Below, one piece after another: positions 7,862 through 19,399 of a stretch of 64,000 nt of DNA. Both the position numbers and the translations under genes were made by a program. Within the stretch, counting starts at the first letter, position 1; each line of letters opens with the position of its first letter. This DNA is from Nitrospirota bacterium (GTDB taxonomy: Bacteria; Nitrospirota; UBA9217). The stretch lies in assembly GCA_020052615.1 (NCBI GenBank), contig JAGVOT010000054.1:1-64000 (forward strand), read 5' to 3'. The notes under the pieces are model-generated. The model was not told the DNA's origin, did no database searches, and worked only from the letters and a program-made list of their open reading frames with translations.

Positions 7862-10069
7862 ATGTCCGATCATCCCCTCTCCATAGCCTTCGTCTGGCAC
7901 ATGCATCAACCCTACTACAAGGATGACCTTACGGGCAGCTATATCCTGCCCTGGGTGCGGATGCACGGGATCAAGGATTATTATGACATGCCCGCCCTCC
8001 TGAACGATTTTCCCGCCGTCCACCAGACCTTCAACCTCGTTCCCTCTCTTCTCAAGCAGATCCAGGACTACGTCGGGAACGACGTCCATGACAAGTTCCT
8101 GTCCCTTGCGCTCAGGCCTGCAGATGAACTGGCGCATGAAGACAAGGTGTTCCTGCTGAAGAACTCGTTCATGGCGAACTGGGACACGATGATCCGTCCC
8201 TATCCCGCGTACTGGCGGCTCCTGGACCGGCGGGGGAAGAGCGTATCGCCCAATGATCTTGAGAATGCCACGCGGTATTTCACGAACCAGGACTATCGCG
8301 ACCTGCAGGTGTGGTTCAACCTAACGTGGTTCGATCCGCTGTTCAAGCAGAACGATCCGCTCATAAAGGGATTGCTCGAAAAGGGGTCCGGATTCACCGA
8401 GGACGAGAAGCGTCTTCTCCTCAAAAAACAGCGCGAGGTCATGGCGCTCATTATCCCGGAGTATAAAAAGCTGGCGGAGCAGGGCAGGATCGAACTTACC
8501 ACGACCCCGTTCTACCATCCCATCCTGCCGCTCCTGGCAGACACGGACCTTGCCCGCGTCGCGACGCCTGATATACACCTGCCCATGAACCGATTCACGC
8601 ATCCCGAGGACGCGAAGGTGCAGGTGGAACGCGCCCTGGTCTATCATGAACAGCTGTTCGGCACGCGTCCTGCCGGCATGTGGCCGTCGGAAGGCTCCGT
8701 GGCCGAGGAGATCATCCCCCTGCTGGCCGATTCCGGCATCCGGTGGATCGGCACGGACGAGGGCATTCTGTCCCGCTCCCTGGGCGTCCCGATCGACCGA
8801 GACTTCAGCGGCGTCATGAAGAACCCGGAAATGCTGTACAAACCGTACATCGCCGGCAAGGGCGACAAGACCGTTTCCATCGTGTTCCGCGACCATACCC
8901 TTTCCGATCTCGTGGGATTCGTGTACTCCAAGTGGGATTCCCGGAGTGCCGTCAACGACCTCATTGAACGGCTGCATCGGATCCGGAAAAGCGTGGGAAA
9001 CAAGCCTCACCTCGTATCGATCATTCTGGACGGCGAGAACGCCTGGGAGTACTACCCGAACGACGGCAGGGACTTCTTCCTGGGTCTCTACGAACGACTG
9101 AGCAGGGAAGAGGGATTGCGATGCGTCACGGTCGGGGAATACCTCAAACAGCATCCGGCGGAGGACCGTATCGAGCGGCTGCACGCAGGTTCGTGGATCT
9201 ACTCTAATTTCCGCATCTGGATCGGCCATGAAGAGGACAACCGGGCCTGGGACCTTCTGGGCCTGACCCGGGAAGCCCTGGTGCAGTACGCCAACCGGAA
9301 CGGCGATCCCGACAAGCTCGCGACGGCCTGGGAGGAGATCTACATCGCCGAGGGGAGCGATTGGTGCTGGTGGTACGGCGATGATCATTTCTCCGAGAAT
9401 GACGAGGAATTCGATCTTCTGTTCCGCACCCACCTGATGAACGTCTTCCGAATCATCGGCATTGATGTGCCCGATGAACTTCGCGTCCCCATCCTGCGCG
9501 AGGACCGCGAAGCCCGTCCGACGGTGGACCTGACGGCGCTCATCTCGCCGACCATCGACGGCCAGGTGTCGAATTATTTCGAGTGGCTCTCGGCGGGATT
9601 CTATGATGTCGCCCGCGGCGGGGGCGCCATGCACCGGGGCGCCAGCGTCATTGAGCACATCTACTACGGATTCGATCTCCGGAACCTTTTCATCCGGCTG
9701 GATCCGAGCCGGAGCCTCCAGGAAGATACGGCGGCGGACCTTTCCTTCTTCGTGAACTTCCTGCTTCCCAGGGGGCTGGACGTCGAGATCCGCGTGATAC
9801 CCTCCGGGGAGCGCCGGGCGACCGCGGCCCTGTATCGGGCAGAGGACGGCGGCCGGAAAGAGGTTGCCGCCATCAACAGCGTTGCCGCGAACGAGATCAT
9901 CGAACTTGCGATCCCCTTTGAGCTTCTCGGCGCCAAGCCGAACGACGAGGTACATTGTTTTATCACGGTCGAACGGAAGGGCTCGGAGATCGAGAAGTGG
10001 CCCTACCGCGGCTTCATTCAGGTCAAGGTCCCGAACGAGGACTTCGAGGCCATGATGTGGCAGGTGTAA
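7862..10069 (+). CDS. Glycoside hydrolase family 57 protein
   Basis: 735-residue GH57 enzyme acting on alpha-glucans (amylase, glucanotransferase or related). Family regions are visible: FVWHMHQPYYKDD near the N-terminus, GMWPSEGSVAEE with the candidate nucleophile Glu277, and SIILDGENAWEYY with the candidate acid Asp390. The C-terminal part (about 500-735) is likely a beta-rich accessory domain. ATG 7862 is preferred to an upstream TTG at 7841. There is no signal peptide, so it should be cytoplasmic and probably works on storage glycogen. Exact specificity is unknown. Confidence 0.88.
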   Translation: MSDHPLSIAFVWHMHQPYYKDDLTGSYILPWVRMHGIKDYYDMPALLNDFPAVHQTFNLVPSLLKQIQDYVGNDVHDKFLSLALRPADELAHEDKVFLLKNSFMANWDTMIRPYPAYWRLLDRRGKSVSPNDLENATRYFTNQDYRDLQVWFNLTWFDPLFKQNDPLIKGLLEKGSGFTEDEKRLLLKKQREVMALIIPEYKKLAEQGRIELTTTPFYHPILPLLADTDLARVATPDIHLPMNRFTHPEDAKVQVERALVYHEQLFGTRPAGMWPSEGSVAEEIIPLLADSGIRWIGTDEGILSRSLGVPIDRDFSGVMKNPEMLYKPYIAGKGDKTVSIVFRDHTLSDLVGFVYSKWDSRSAVNDLIERLHRIRKSVGNKPHLVSIILDGENAWEYYPNDGRDFFLGLYERLSREEGLRCVTVGEYLKQHPAEDRIERLHAGSWIYSNFRIWIGHEEDNRAWDLLGLTREALVQYANRNGDPDKLATAWEEIYIAEGSDWCWWYGDDHFSENDEEFDLLFRTHLMNVFRIIGIDVPDELRVPILREDREARPTVDLTALISPTIDGQVSNYFEWLSAGFYDVARGGGAMHRGASVIEHIYYGFDLRNLFIRLDPSRSLQEDTAADLSFFVNFLLPRGLDVEIRVIPSGERRATAALYRAEDGGRKEVAAINSVAANEIIELAIPFELLGAKPNDEVHCFITVERKGSEIEKWPYRGFIQVKVPNEDFEAMMWQV

Positions 10070-10146
10070 CGGCCGTTGTACCTGCGCGAACAGAAAAAAG
10101 AGGCTTCTGCCTTGGTATACGAAAGTGGCACAAGAGTTAAAAAAAC

Positions 10147-10174
10147 TTGAACTTTTTGATATATATGATATACT
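10147..10174 (+). promoter_or_regulatory. Promoter for the 10211 gene
   Basis: TTGAAC (10147-10152), 16 bp, TATACT (10169-10174) in a strikingly AT-rich 60-bp patch just upstream of AAGGAGG. Confidence 0.55.
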
Positions 10175-10210
10175 TATTTTTGGTATAACAAATAAATCAA
10201 GGAGGACCAC

Positions 10211-10510
10211 ATGAAAATCGATATAACGTTCTTCATCAGCATTGCCGCCATTGCCATCATGCTGTACTGCCTCTATCTCGTGATGACGCTCAAGCAAAAA
10301 GTACCGGGCGGCATCGTCGGCAAAAAGTGGAGCTTTCTCATGGCGCTTGTTTCCATGTTCACCGTCGGGTATCTGGCCACCCCGTTTTTCGGGATCATAC
10401 CTGAGGGCGTCCTGCGCCTGATCGTTTCCGGCATATTCTTCTTCGGCGCGATTTACGTCGTTATCACGGTGAAGCTGATCTACCAGATCATCAAAGAACT
10501 TTCCGAGTAA
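10211..10510 (+). CDS. Small integral membrane protein, unknown
   Basis: 99-residue protein with about three hydrophobic helices: FFISIAAIAIMLYCLYLVM, then FLMALVSMFTVGYLATPFF, and GIFFFGAIYVVITVKLIYQI. Lysines follow the first helix and the C-terminus is acidic. AAGGAGG stands five bases before the ATG and a promoter lies upstream. The next gene follows 16 bp downstream, so the two are probably co-transcribed. I do not recognise the family. Confidence 0.7.
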   Translation: MKIDITFFISIAAIAIMLYCLYLVMTLKQKVPGGIVGKKWSFLMALVSMFTVGYLATPFFGIIPEGVLRLIVSGIFFFGAIYVVITVKLIYQIIKELSE

Positions 10511-10526
10511 GGGACAAGGCGGCCCC

Positions 10527-10964
10527 ATGGACCCGAAAAAAGTTTACCAGAAGACCGAAAAAGGCGAGGAAGAACTGCGGACCCGGAAATACGGGCTCCC
10601 ACAGAACCTGAGACAGGTCCTCATCTTCGTCGACGGCAAGTCGAACATCACCAAGGTTCTGGAGAAGGCGAGCGGATTCCCGAACGTCGGCCAGACCCTC
10701 GATGAGCTTGCCGTGCAGGGATTCATTCAGCTTGACGAAACCGTCACGTTTGCCGGCATAAAGGATGAACTGATCGCCACGGCACGGCAGACCCTTGGCG
10801 CCGACGCAGAGAAGGTCATCGCCAAGATCAAGGATTCCCCGGACACGAAAGAGGGCCTTCAGGCGACCATGACCAGCTGCAAGAAGTTCGTTAAGCTGGT
10901 CATTGATGAAAAAAAAGCCGAAGAGCTGATCCGGAAGTGCTCGGAGATCATGTCACGGCTGTGA
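10527..10964 (+). CDS. Conserved hypothetical protein, winged-helix-like N-terminus
   Basis: 145-residue soluble protein. The first 70 residues (VYQKTEKGEEELRTRKYGL, then LRQVLIFVDGKSNI and LDELAVQGFIQL) resemble the small winged-helix module found beside two-component and c-di-GMP proteins, in which a run of short helices ends in a beta wing. The rest (80-145) is helical. No catalytic motif is seen. It lies 16 bp after the membrane-protein gene. Function unknown. Confidence 0.65.
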   Translation: MDPKKVYQKTEKGEEELRTRKYGLPQNLRQVLIFVDGKSNITKVLEKASGFPNVGQTLDELAVQGFIQLDETVTFAGIKDELIATARQTLGADAEKVIAKIKDSPDTKEGLQATMTSCKKFVKLVIDEKKAEELIRKCSEIMSRL

Positions 10965-11125
10965 CAGTCGTCTCGTTTTTAACCTTTAGTAAGGCTCTGT
11001 CCTTCCAAGTCATCCGCACGCAGCTGATCTTTAGAGGCTCCTTTTAATCAACCGTCAGCGATCATTGCCTCATCGTTTTCGCCAGCTCCCGGTCGCATAA
11101 AACCTCCTAATATCATCATATTTGC

Positions 11126-11153
11126 TTGACAATATAAGGTATTTTTGTATAAT
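11126..11153 (+). promoter_or_regulatory. Consensus promoter for glyQ
   Basis: TTGACA (11126-11131), 16 bp, TATAAT (11148-11153): both hexamers match the consensus exactly. A leader of about 55 nt would precede the TTG start of glyQ. Confidence 0.85.
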
Positions 11154-11214
11154 AGCACTCTATTTTTTCAGCAAATATCGATTCCTTCTCGGTTTCCCGA
11201 ATAGAGGCAATCAT

Positions 11215-12087
11215 TTGACATTTCAAGAGCTTATCCTAACCTTGCAGGATTACTGGGCGTCAAAAGGGTGCGTCATCCATCAGCCCTACGACCTCGAGGT
11301 CGGAGCCGGGACCTTTCATCCCGCCACCTTCCTGCGCGTGCTCGGTCCTGAACCCTGGAAAACCGCGTATGTCCAGCCCTCACGGCGTCCGACAGACGGC
11401 CGCTACGGCGAAAATCCCAACCGCATGCAGCACTACTACCAGTTCCAGGTCATACTGAAGCCCCATCCGGAGAACGTCCAGGAGCTCTATCTTGACAGCC
11501 TGGTCCGGCTCGGCATCAATCCCCTGAAGCACGACATCCGGTTCGTCGAGGACGACTGGGAATCGCCGACCCTCGGCGCCTGGGGCCTGGGGTGGGAGGT
11601 GTGGCTCGACGGCATGGAGGTCACGCAGTTCACCTACTTCCAGCAGGTCGGCGGTATCGATCTCAAACCGGTTTCCGCAGAGCTTACCTACGGCATCGAG
11701 CGGCTCGCCATGTACCTTCAGGGGGTGAACAATGTCTTTGACCTCGCCTGGACGAAGGATGTGAAATACGGCGACGTGCACCATGAGACCGAAGTGCAGT
11801 TCTCAAAATACAACTTCGAACTCTCCGACCGGGAGATGCTCTTCCGGCAGTTCGAGGCCTATGAGAAAGAATGCGAAAAGCTGATCAAGGCAGGGGTCGT
11901 GTATCCTGCCTATGACCACTGCCTCAAATGTTCACATACGTTCAACCTCCTGGACGCGGCAGGCGCCATCAGCGTCACCGAGCGGACCGGCTACATCGGC
12001 CGGGTGCGGAAACTGGCGCGGCTCTGCGCCCATGCGTACCTGGCGGACCGGGAGGCGAAGGGTTTTCCGATGTTGAAGAAACCGTAG
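11215..12087 (+). CDS. glyQ: Glycyl-tRNA synthetase alpha subunit
   Basis: Catalytic alpha chain of the heterotetrameric bacterial GlyRS, charging tRNA-Gly. The 290-residue length and the sequence [17 protein letters not shown], then [17 protein letters not shown] and [16 protein letters not shown] are diagnostic. The start is TTG 11215 behind AGAGG; upstream in-frame codons overlap the promoter and cannot be translated. The beta subunit gene follows after 199 bp, an unusually large gap for this operon, filled by a hairpin and a long inverted repeat. Confidence 0.95.
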   Translation: MTFQELILTLQDYWASKGCVIHQPYDLEVGAGTFHPATFLRVLGPEPWKTAYVQPSRRPTDGRYGENPNRMQHYYQFQVILKPHPENVQELYLDSLVRLGINPLKHDIRFVEDDWESPTLGAWGLGWEVWLDGMEVTQFTYFQQVGGIDLKPVSAELTYGIERLAMYLQGVNNVFDLAWTKDVKYGDVHHETEVQFSKYNFELSDREMLFRQFEAYEKECEKLIKAGVVYPAYDHCLKCSHTFNLLDAAGAISVTERTGYIGRVRKLARLCAHAYLADREAKGFPMLKKP

Positions 12088-12109
12088 GGGCAACCCTGCG
12101 TGGTTGCCC
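12088..12109 (+). other. Hairpin immediately after glyQ
   Basis: GGGCAACC, loop CTGCGT, GGTTGCCC, directly after the stop codon and without a clear T-run. It may stabilise or attenuate the glyQ transcript before glyS. Confidence 0.45.
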
Positions 12110-12152
12110 TTCATTGTGGAATACGGATCGCAGAGTTAAGGCAAAACAAGGC

Positions 12153-12260
12153 GTTTCTCGCAAAGCGCGCAAAGGGCGCCAAGAAATGCTCTGGGGATCC
12201 TTGGTTCTAAAGCAAGGAACAGGATTCTTTTTGCGGTCTTTGCGAGCTTGGCGAGAAACA
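12153..12260. repeat. Long imperfect inverted repeat in the glyQ-glyS gap
   Basis: The left arm GTTTCTCGCAAAGCGCGC and the reverse complement of the right arm, GTTTCTCGCCAAGCTCGC, extend over about 35 bp with a few mismatches. Between them lies a smaller hairpin built on CCTTG and CAAGG. It ends about 25 bp before the glyS start. It is noncoding and looks like a dispersed intergenic hairpin element. Confidence 0.6.
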
Positions 12261-12286
12261 GGCTTTCGGTTCTCAGGAGTTTCATT

Positions 12287-14374
12287 TTGACTAAAGAGTT
12301 CCTATTAGAGATCGGCACCGAAGAGGTCCCGTCCCGCTTCGTCGGCCCCGCGCTGGAGAAGATGAAGGAGCTGTTCGCGCAGCTCCTTGCGTCCGGCAGG
12401 GTCGCGTCGAGCGGCGAGATCAAGGCCTACGGCACGCCGCGCCGCCTGGTCCTGTACGCATCCGGGCTGGACGAGCGACAGGCCGACCTGTCCCGGGAAG
12501 TGCTCGGGCCGCCGAAGAAGATCGCCTATGACGGTTCCGGCAAGCCGACCAAGGCAGCGCTCGTTTTCGCCGAGAAGAACAATGTCAGCGTCGAGGCCCT
12601 GGGCGTGAAGACCACCGAAAAGGGCGAGTATGTCGTCGCACGCATCGACGAAAAGGGCGGCGATACGGCGGCGTGGCTCGGCCAGGTGCTGCCGGGATTC
12701 ATCCTTTCCATCCCGTTCCCCAAATCCATGCGATGGATGGACAAGGACATCCGGTTCGCCCGTCCCATCCACTGGGTACTGGCAATCTCCGGCGGCGCCG
12801 TGGTGGAATTCGAACTGAACGGCCTCAGGAGCGGGAACGTTTCGCGCGGCCACCGGTTCATGAGCCCCGGCGCTTTTCTGGTGAAGGATTTCAAGTCCTA
12901 TCAGCTCCAGGCGGAGCCGAACTTCGTGGTGATCGATCCCGAAGTGCGGAAGGCCCGCATCGTGAAGCAGATCGACGAACTGGCGAAGACGAAGAACGGG
13001 ACGGTGCTCGAGGACAGCGGGCTCGTGGACGAGGTGACGAACCTCGTGGAATTCCCTGTCGCGGTCATGGGCGCGTTCAACAAGGATTTCCTCCGGGTGC
13101 CGAAGGAAGTGCTTGTCACCGCCATGCGGGAGCACCAGCGCTATTTCAGCATCGTCGACCACTCGGGGAACCTTCTCCCGTATTTCATCACCATCAGCAA
13201 CACCCGCGCCGAGGACATGGCAGTGGTCCAGGCCGGGAACGAACGGGTCCTGACGGCGCGCATGTCCGACGCCGCTTATTTCTTCGACCACGACGTGAAG
13301 GTGCCGCTTGCCGATCGTGTTGAAGGACTGAAGAAGGTGACCTATCAGGAAAAGCTCGGCACGGTCCACGACAAGGTGGAACGGGTAAAGAAGCTTGCCG
13401 TTCATCTTGCCGGCATCATGAAGGCCGATGCCGCGATCGCCGGCCGCGCGGCTTATCTTGCCAAGGCGGACCTGCTTTCCGGCGTGGTCGGCGAGTTCCC
13501 CAAGCTCCAGGGCGTCATGGGCAGCACGTACGCCCTATTGTCCGGCGAGGACCCGCGGGCCGCAGCTGCCATCGCCGAACACTATCTCCCGCGTTTCGCC
13601 GGGGACGCCCTCCCCGGGTCGCTCGAGGGGATGTGCGTCGGCATTGCCGACCGGATCGACACCATCACCGGCTGTTTTTCCGCGGGGCTCCTCCCGAGCG
13701 GTTCCGAGGATCCCTACGGCCTGCGCAGGCAGTCCGTGGCCATCCTTGCCATGCTCTTCGACCGAAGCCTGCACCTGTCGCTCGCGGCGCTTGTCGCTGA
13801 GGCGTGCAAGGGATATGGCCTCAAGAAGAGCGAACTCGCCCGGATCGAGACGGACATCCTCGATTTTCTCCGGCAGCGGCTTGCGGGCATGCTGACCACC
13901 GAAGGGCTCCGGTCCGACGTCGTGGACGCCGCGCTCTCGGGCGCCTTCGACGATCCGCTGGTTGCGAAGGAAAAGGTCAGGGCCCTCGATGCGTGGAGGA
14001 CCTCGGAAGACTACCGGCCGCTGGTGACTGCGCTCAAACGGGCGGGGAACATCGTGCCGAAGGACTTCACGGGCACGGTGAAGAAGGGTCTGCTCAAGGA
14101 CGACGCCGAGAAGGAACTGTTCACCGCCTATACGGACATCAAGGACCGGGTGAAGGCGAAGGCCGTATCGCTCGATTTTCGCGGCGCCCTCGCTGACATC
14201 GCTTCGCTCCGGAGGCCGGTCGATGCGTTTTTCGACAAGGTCATGGTGATGGACAAGGACGCCGAGGTGAAGAACAACCGTCTGGCGCTGCTTGCCGGCA
14301 TTGCCGGATTGTTCGCGGGGATCGCGGATTTCTCTAGATTGGTGTTAAGCGCCGAGGAATCAAAGAGCCAATAA
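12287..14374 (+). CDS. glyS: Glycyl-tRNA synthetase beta subunit
   Basis: 695-residue beta chain with tRNA-recognition domains, the expected length. It opens FLLEIGTEEVPSRFVGPAL, the family hallmark, and contains GHRFMSPG and VLTARMSDAAYFF. The start is TTG 12287 with AGGAG just upstream, matching the TTG start of glyQ. It pairs with the alpha subunit for glycylation of tRNA-Gly. A second inverted repeat follows downstream before ppdK. Confidence 0.95.
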   Translation: MTKEFLLEIGTEEVPSRFVGPALEKMKELFAQLLASGRVASSGEIKAYGTPRRLVLYASGLDERQADLSREVLGPPKKIAYDGSGKPTKAALVFAEKNNVSVEALGVKTTEKGEYVVARIDEKGGDTAAWLGQVLPGFILSIPFPKSMRWMDKDIRFARPIHWVLAISGGAVVEFELNGLRSGNVSRGHRFMSPGAFLVKDFKSYQLQAEPNFVVIDPEVRKARIVKQIDELAKTKNGTVLEDSGLVDEVTNLVEFPVAVMGAFNKDFLRVPKEVLVTAMREHQRYFSIVDHSGNLLPYFITISNTRAEDMAVVQAGNERVLTARMSDAAYFFDHDVKVPLADRVEGLKKVTYQEKLGTVHDKVERVKKLAVHLAGIMKADAAIAGRAAYLAKADLLSGVVGEFPKLQGVMGSTYALLSGEDPRAAAAIAEHYLPRFAGDALPGSLEGMCVGIADRIDTITGCFSAGLLPSGSEDPYGLRRQSVAILAMLFDRSLHLSLAALVAEACKGYGLKKSELARIETDILDFLRQRLAGMLTTEGLRSDVVDAALSGAFDDPLVAKEKVRALDAWRTSEDYRPLVTALKRAGNIVPKDFTGTVKKGLLKDDAEKELFTAYTDIKDRVKAKAVSLDFRGALADIASLRRPVDAFFDKVMVMDKDAEVKNNRLALLAGIAGLFAGIADFSRLVLSAEESKSQ

Positions 14375-14380
14375 ACAGAT

Positions 14381-14448
14381 CGGCCGCGAAGACACGAAGG
14401 CACTAAGAAAAGAGCCATAACTTCGTGTCCTGGTGTCTTTGCGGCGGA
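14381..14448. repeat. Imperfect inverted repeat between glyS and ppdK
   Basis: The left arm CCGCGAAGACACGAAGGCAC pairs imperfectly with the right arm, whose reverse complement begins CCGCAAAGACACCAGGACAC. Same architecture as the element before glyS but a different word. It lies 38 bp upstream of the ppdK start. Confidence 0.6.
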
Positions 14449-14486
14449 ACGTATGAATCTCAACTGTTATTCGGGAGGAACGTACC

Positions 14487-17171
<2,685 letters not shown>

Positions 17172-17198
17172 ATCCGTTAATGGAGAGATCGATCCAGG

Positions 17199-17223
17199 GC
17201 GGCCACCAGGCCGCCTTTTTTTT
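17199..17223 (+). terminator. Intrinsic terminator of ppdK
   Basis: GGCGGCC, loop ACCA, GGCCGCC, then seven T. It starts 27 bp after the ppdK stop. Confidence 0.92.
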
Positions 17224-17332
17224 GTCCTTTTATTGCCCGTTGCCGGAAGGATGCCAACGCTCCCTTCCGTCCCGGCCTGTCACGATCCGCAGCCGAGGTC
17301 ACTGCCGTCTGGATTGCCTGTCCCGCCGGGTG

Positions 17333-17360
17333 TATAATGAATACAGGACAAGTCCTGTAT
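17333..17360 (+). promoter_or_regulatory. -10 element with adjacent 9-bp palindrome (putative operator)
   Basis: TATAAT (17333-17338) is followed two bases later by a perfect palindrome, ATACAGGAC-AA-GTCCTGTAT (17341-17360), covering the expected transcription start. There is no good -35, suggesting an activator or an unusual promoter. The palindrome position fits a repressor operator for the DUF1059 gene; the regulator is unknown. Confidence 0.6.
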
Positions 17361-17386
17361 TAATGCACAGCAGGAGGATGACGAGC

Positions 17387-17710
17387 ATGAAGATCTTCAC
17401 GTGTGACAGGTTGAACAGCGGATGCACGTGGTCGATGACCGCGCGCACCGAGGAACTGCTTATGGACCGGGTCGCGCTTCATCTGCGGGCCGCCCATGAT
17501 GCAGCGGAGCTTTCCCCGGAGCTGGTGGGCAGGATCAAGAACCTCTTTCGCAGCCCCTGGCTCGACGACGCAGCCGGATCGGTCGATGCCATCATGCGGG
17601 AATACAACTGCGACCGGGAACCGCGATGCACCTGGGAGTTCATTGCCCAGGCGGAATCCATGCTGACGGGCAACCGGGCGGTTCATGAGCGTGAACTGGT
17701 GGGTCGTTGA
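17387..17710 (+). CDS. DUF1059-like small metal-binding protein
   Basis: 107-residue protein beginning MKIFTCDRLNSGCTWSMTA with the DUF1059 pattern: a Cys near the N-terminus, Cys-x-Trp, then VALHLRAAHDAAELS with conserved His residues. The C-terminal half (60-107) is an extension with two further Cys. ATG 17387 lies 9 bases after AGGAGG; a nearer in-frame ATG at 17378 would touch the ribosome-binding site. A palindromic operator candidate precedes it. The biochemical role is not established for the family. Confidence 0.7.
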   Translation: MKIFTCDRLNSGCTWSMTARTEELLMDRVALHLRAAHDAAELSPELVGRIKNLFRSPWLDDAAGSVDAIMREYNCDREPRCTWEFIAQAESMLTGNRAVHERELVGR

Positions 17711-17816
17711 CGCTGTGTGCAGGAGCGGCAGCTCTTTTTGCTGGAATTTCCCCGCGGACATCGAGTACAATCGCGGTACCGGTCCGGCGTGACCGGGAGA
17801 AAGGCTGTTTGCACCC

Positions 17817-18902
17817 ATGGGAAATGACGCAGCGAAAGCGATCCGGGAGATTCGCATCAATCCGGTCGTACCGGGCGAGTCGGTCCTGATCGCGACGGCC
17901 AGGAGCCTCAGGCCGAAGAAGGAAGAGCCGCCGGCGCCGCACGACGCGCGTTCGCATGTCGAGACCTGCCCGTTCTGCCGGGGGAACGAGGACAGGACGC
18001 CGCCGCCGATCGCCCAGGTTCCTGAATCAGGCGAGTGGCGTCTCCGCATCGTCGAGAACCTCTATCCCGTTCTGGGCGATGATCAGCAGAATCCGAACCT
18101 CGCATTCGGCCTCCAGCAGACCATTGACGGATACGGCCGGCACGAGGTCGTGATCGATCACGGGTCGCACGGCATCCGGATCCACGAGATGGGCGGGGAA
18201 CACCTGGGCCTGCTCTTCTCGACCTATCGGGACCGCATGGGGGAGCTCTATCGGGCGAACCCGTCGGTCCGCGCGGTTCTGGTGTTCAAGAACTTTGGCC
18301 TGGCGGCAGGTGCGAGCATCAGCCATACGCACAGCCAGATCGTGGCCATGCCGGTCGTTCCGTACAACATCGAGTCGGAGGTCCAAAACAGCGCCGCCCA
18401 TTACGAGAAGACAGGACAATGCATTTACTGCAGCCTGATAAACGAAGCGCTGACCTTTGAGGCAACGTTCTATGACCGGGAGTCAGGCGTTGTCCGGAGA
18501 AAGATCAGTGTCGGCCAGTATATCATCGAACGGGGCAGGCGCTTCATCGCCATCAAGCCTTTCGCGAGCAGGTTCGAGTGGGAGGTGCAGATCCTGCCGT
18601 TCGACCATGAGGCGGATTTCTCGAACCTGTCCGCCGATGATGCCGCCGACCTCGGCAGGGTCTTTCGAAGAACCATGGCCCGGCTGAACTCCGTTCTCGG
18701 CGGAGCTCAGTACAACTTCTTCATCCACTCGCTGCCGCATGGCCCCGGCGCGAATGCGCACCGGCCGTCCTATCACTGGCACATCGAGATCTGTCCCCGC
18801 ACCAGCGTTCCCACGGGATTCGAACTGGGATCGGGGCTCTTCATGAACACGATCAGCCCCGAAGATGCCGCTGCCCGGCTCAGGAGCGTGGAACTTGGCT
18901 AA
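17817..18902 (+). CDS. galT: Galactose-1-phosphate uridylyltransferase family (GalT)
   Basis: 361-residue HIT-superfamily nucleotidylyltransferase. Zinc-site motifs CPFCRGNE and CIYC are present, as is the active-site triad SHTHSQI (His170, His172) and a C-terminal SYHWHIEICP. It exchanges UMP between UDP-glucose and a hexose-1-phosphate. The HTHSQ variant instead of the classic HPHPQ means ADP- or GDP-sugar specificity is possible. The next gene overlaps its last codons. Confidence 0.85.
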   Translation: MGNDAAKAIREIRINPVVPGESVLIATARSLRPKKEEPPAPHDARSHVETCPFCRGNEDRTPPPIAQVPESGEWRLRIVENLYPVLGDDQQNPNLAFGLQQTIDGYGRHEVVIDHGSHGIRIHEMGGEHLGLLFSTYRDRMGELYRANPSVRAVLVFKNFGLAAGASISHTHSQIVAMPVVPYNIESEVQNSAAHYEKTGQCIYCSLINEALTFEATFYDRESGVVRRKISVGQYIIERGRRFIAIKPFASRFEWEVQILPFDHEADFSNLSADDAADLGRVFRRTMARLNSVLGGAQYNFFIHSLPHGPGANAHRPSYHWHIEICPRTSVPTGFELGSGLFMNTISPEDAAARLRSVELG

Positions 18903-19308
18903 AGTCAGGCCCACGGCGGTCATTATTGGCGCCCTTGTTGATAATGTGGCCACGATGTTCATCATGATGCTCATGATGACCGCGCTGTCCTCGACAGGCA
19001 TCTCCGAGGATGAGATCATCAGCCGGATGAAGGGCCGCAGCGGCCTGCTCTTGAGCCTGATCATCGGGCTGGGATGCACCGGCCTCGGGGGACATGTCTC
19101 GGGCCGGATGGCGCAGCGATCCGAGGTCCTGCATGGAGCGCTGGTCGCCGGGATCGGCATGGTGCTGGCGCTGGCTTGGCGGGACAGCGATCTCCCGAAC
19201 TGGTACGACATCATCGGATTTGCCGGCGTGCTGCCGGCAGGTATGCTGGGCGGCCATTTGGCAGCACAGCGGCGGCAGTCCGGCGGAGCAGCGACCGGAA
19301 AAGACTGA
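18895..19308 (+). CDS. Small multi-pass membrane protein, unknown
   Basis: 137-residue hydrophobic protein with about four helices, including AVIIGALVDNVATMFIMMLMM, GLLLSLIIGLGCTGLGG, LVAGIGMVLALAW and IIGFAGVLPAGMLGGHLA. The Gly-rich helices resemble small membrane proteins that seem to act as scaffolds. It starts at TTG 18895, overlapping the galT stop by 8 bp, with AGGAG upstream, so it is translationally coupled to galT. Function unknown. Confidence 0.7.
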   Translation: MAKVRPTAVIIGALVDNVATMFIMMLMMTALSSTGISEDEIISRMKGRSGLLLSLIIGLGCTGLGGHVSGRMAQRSEVLHGALVAGIGMVLALAWRDSDLPNWYDIIGFAGVLPAGMLGGHLAAQRRQSGGAATGKD

Positions 19309-19399
19309 GGTGCTGATTCACCTTCTCTCATGACCGATAGTTATGATTAGCTCGACCGCAGACCTGTGGTATACTGCTGCAAAAGCTGCACCTGATCAC

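Noticed and set aside
8321-10528. 735-codon open frame on the minus strand opposite the GH57 gene
   Set aside because: High-GC antisense shadow; the plus strand has all GH57 motifs and the minus product has no recognisable domain.
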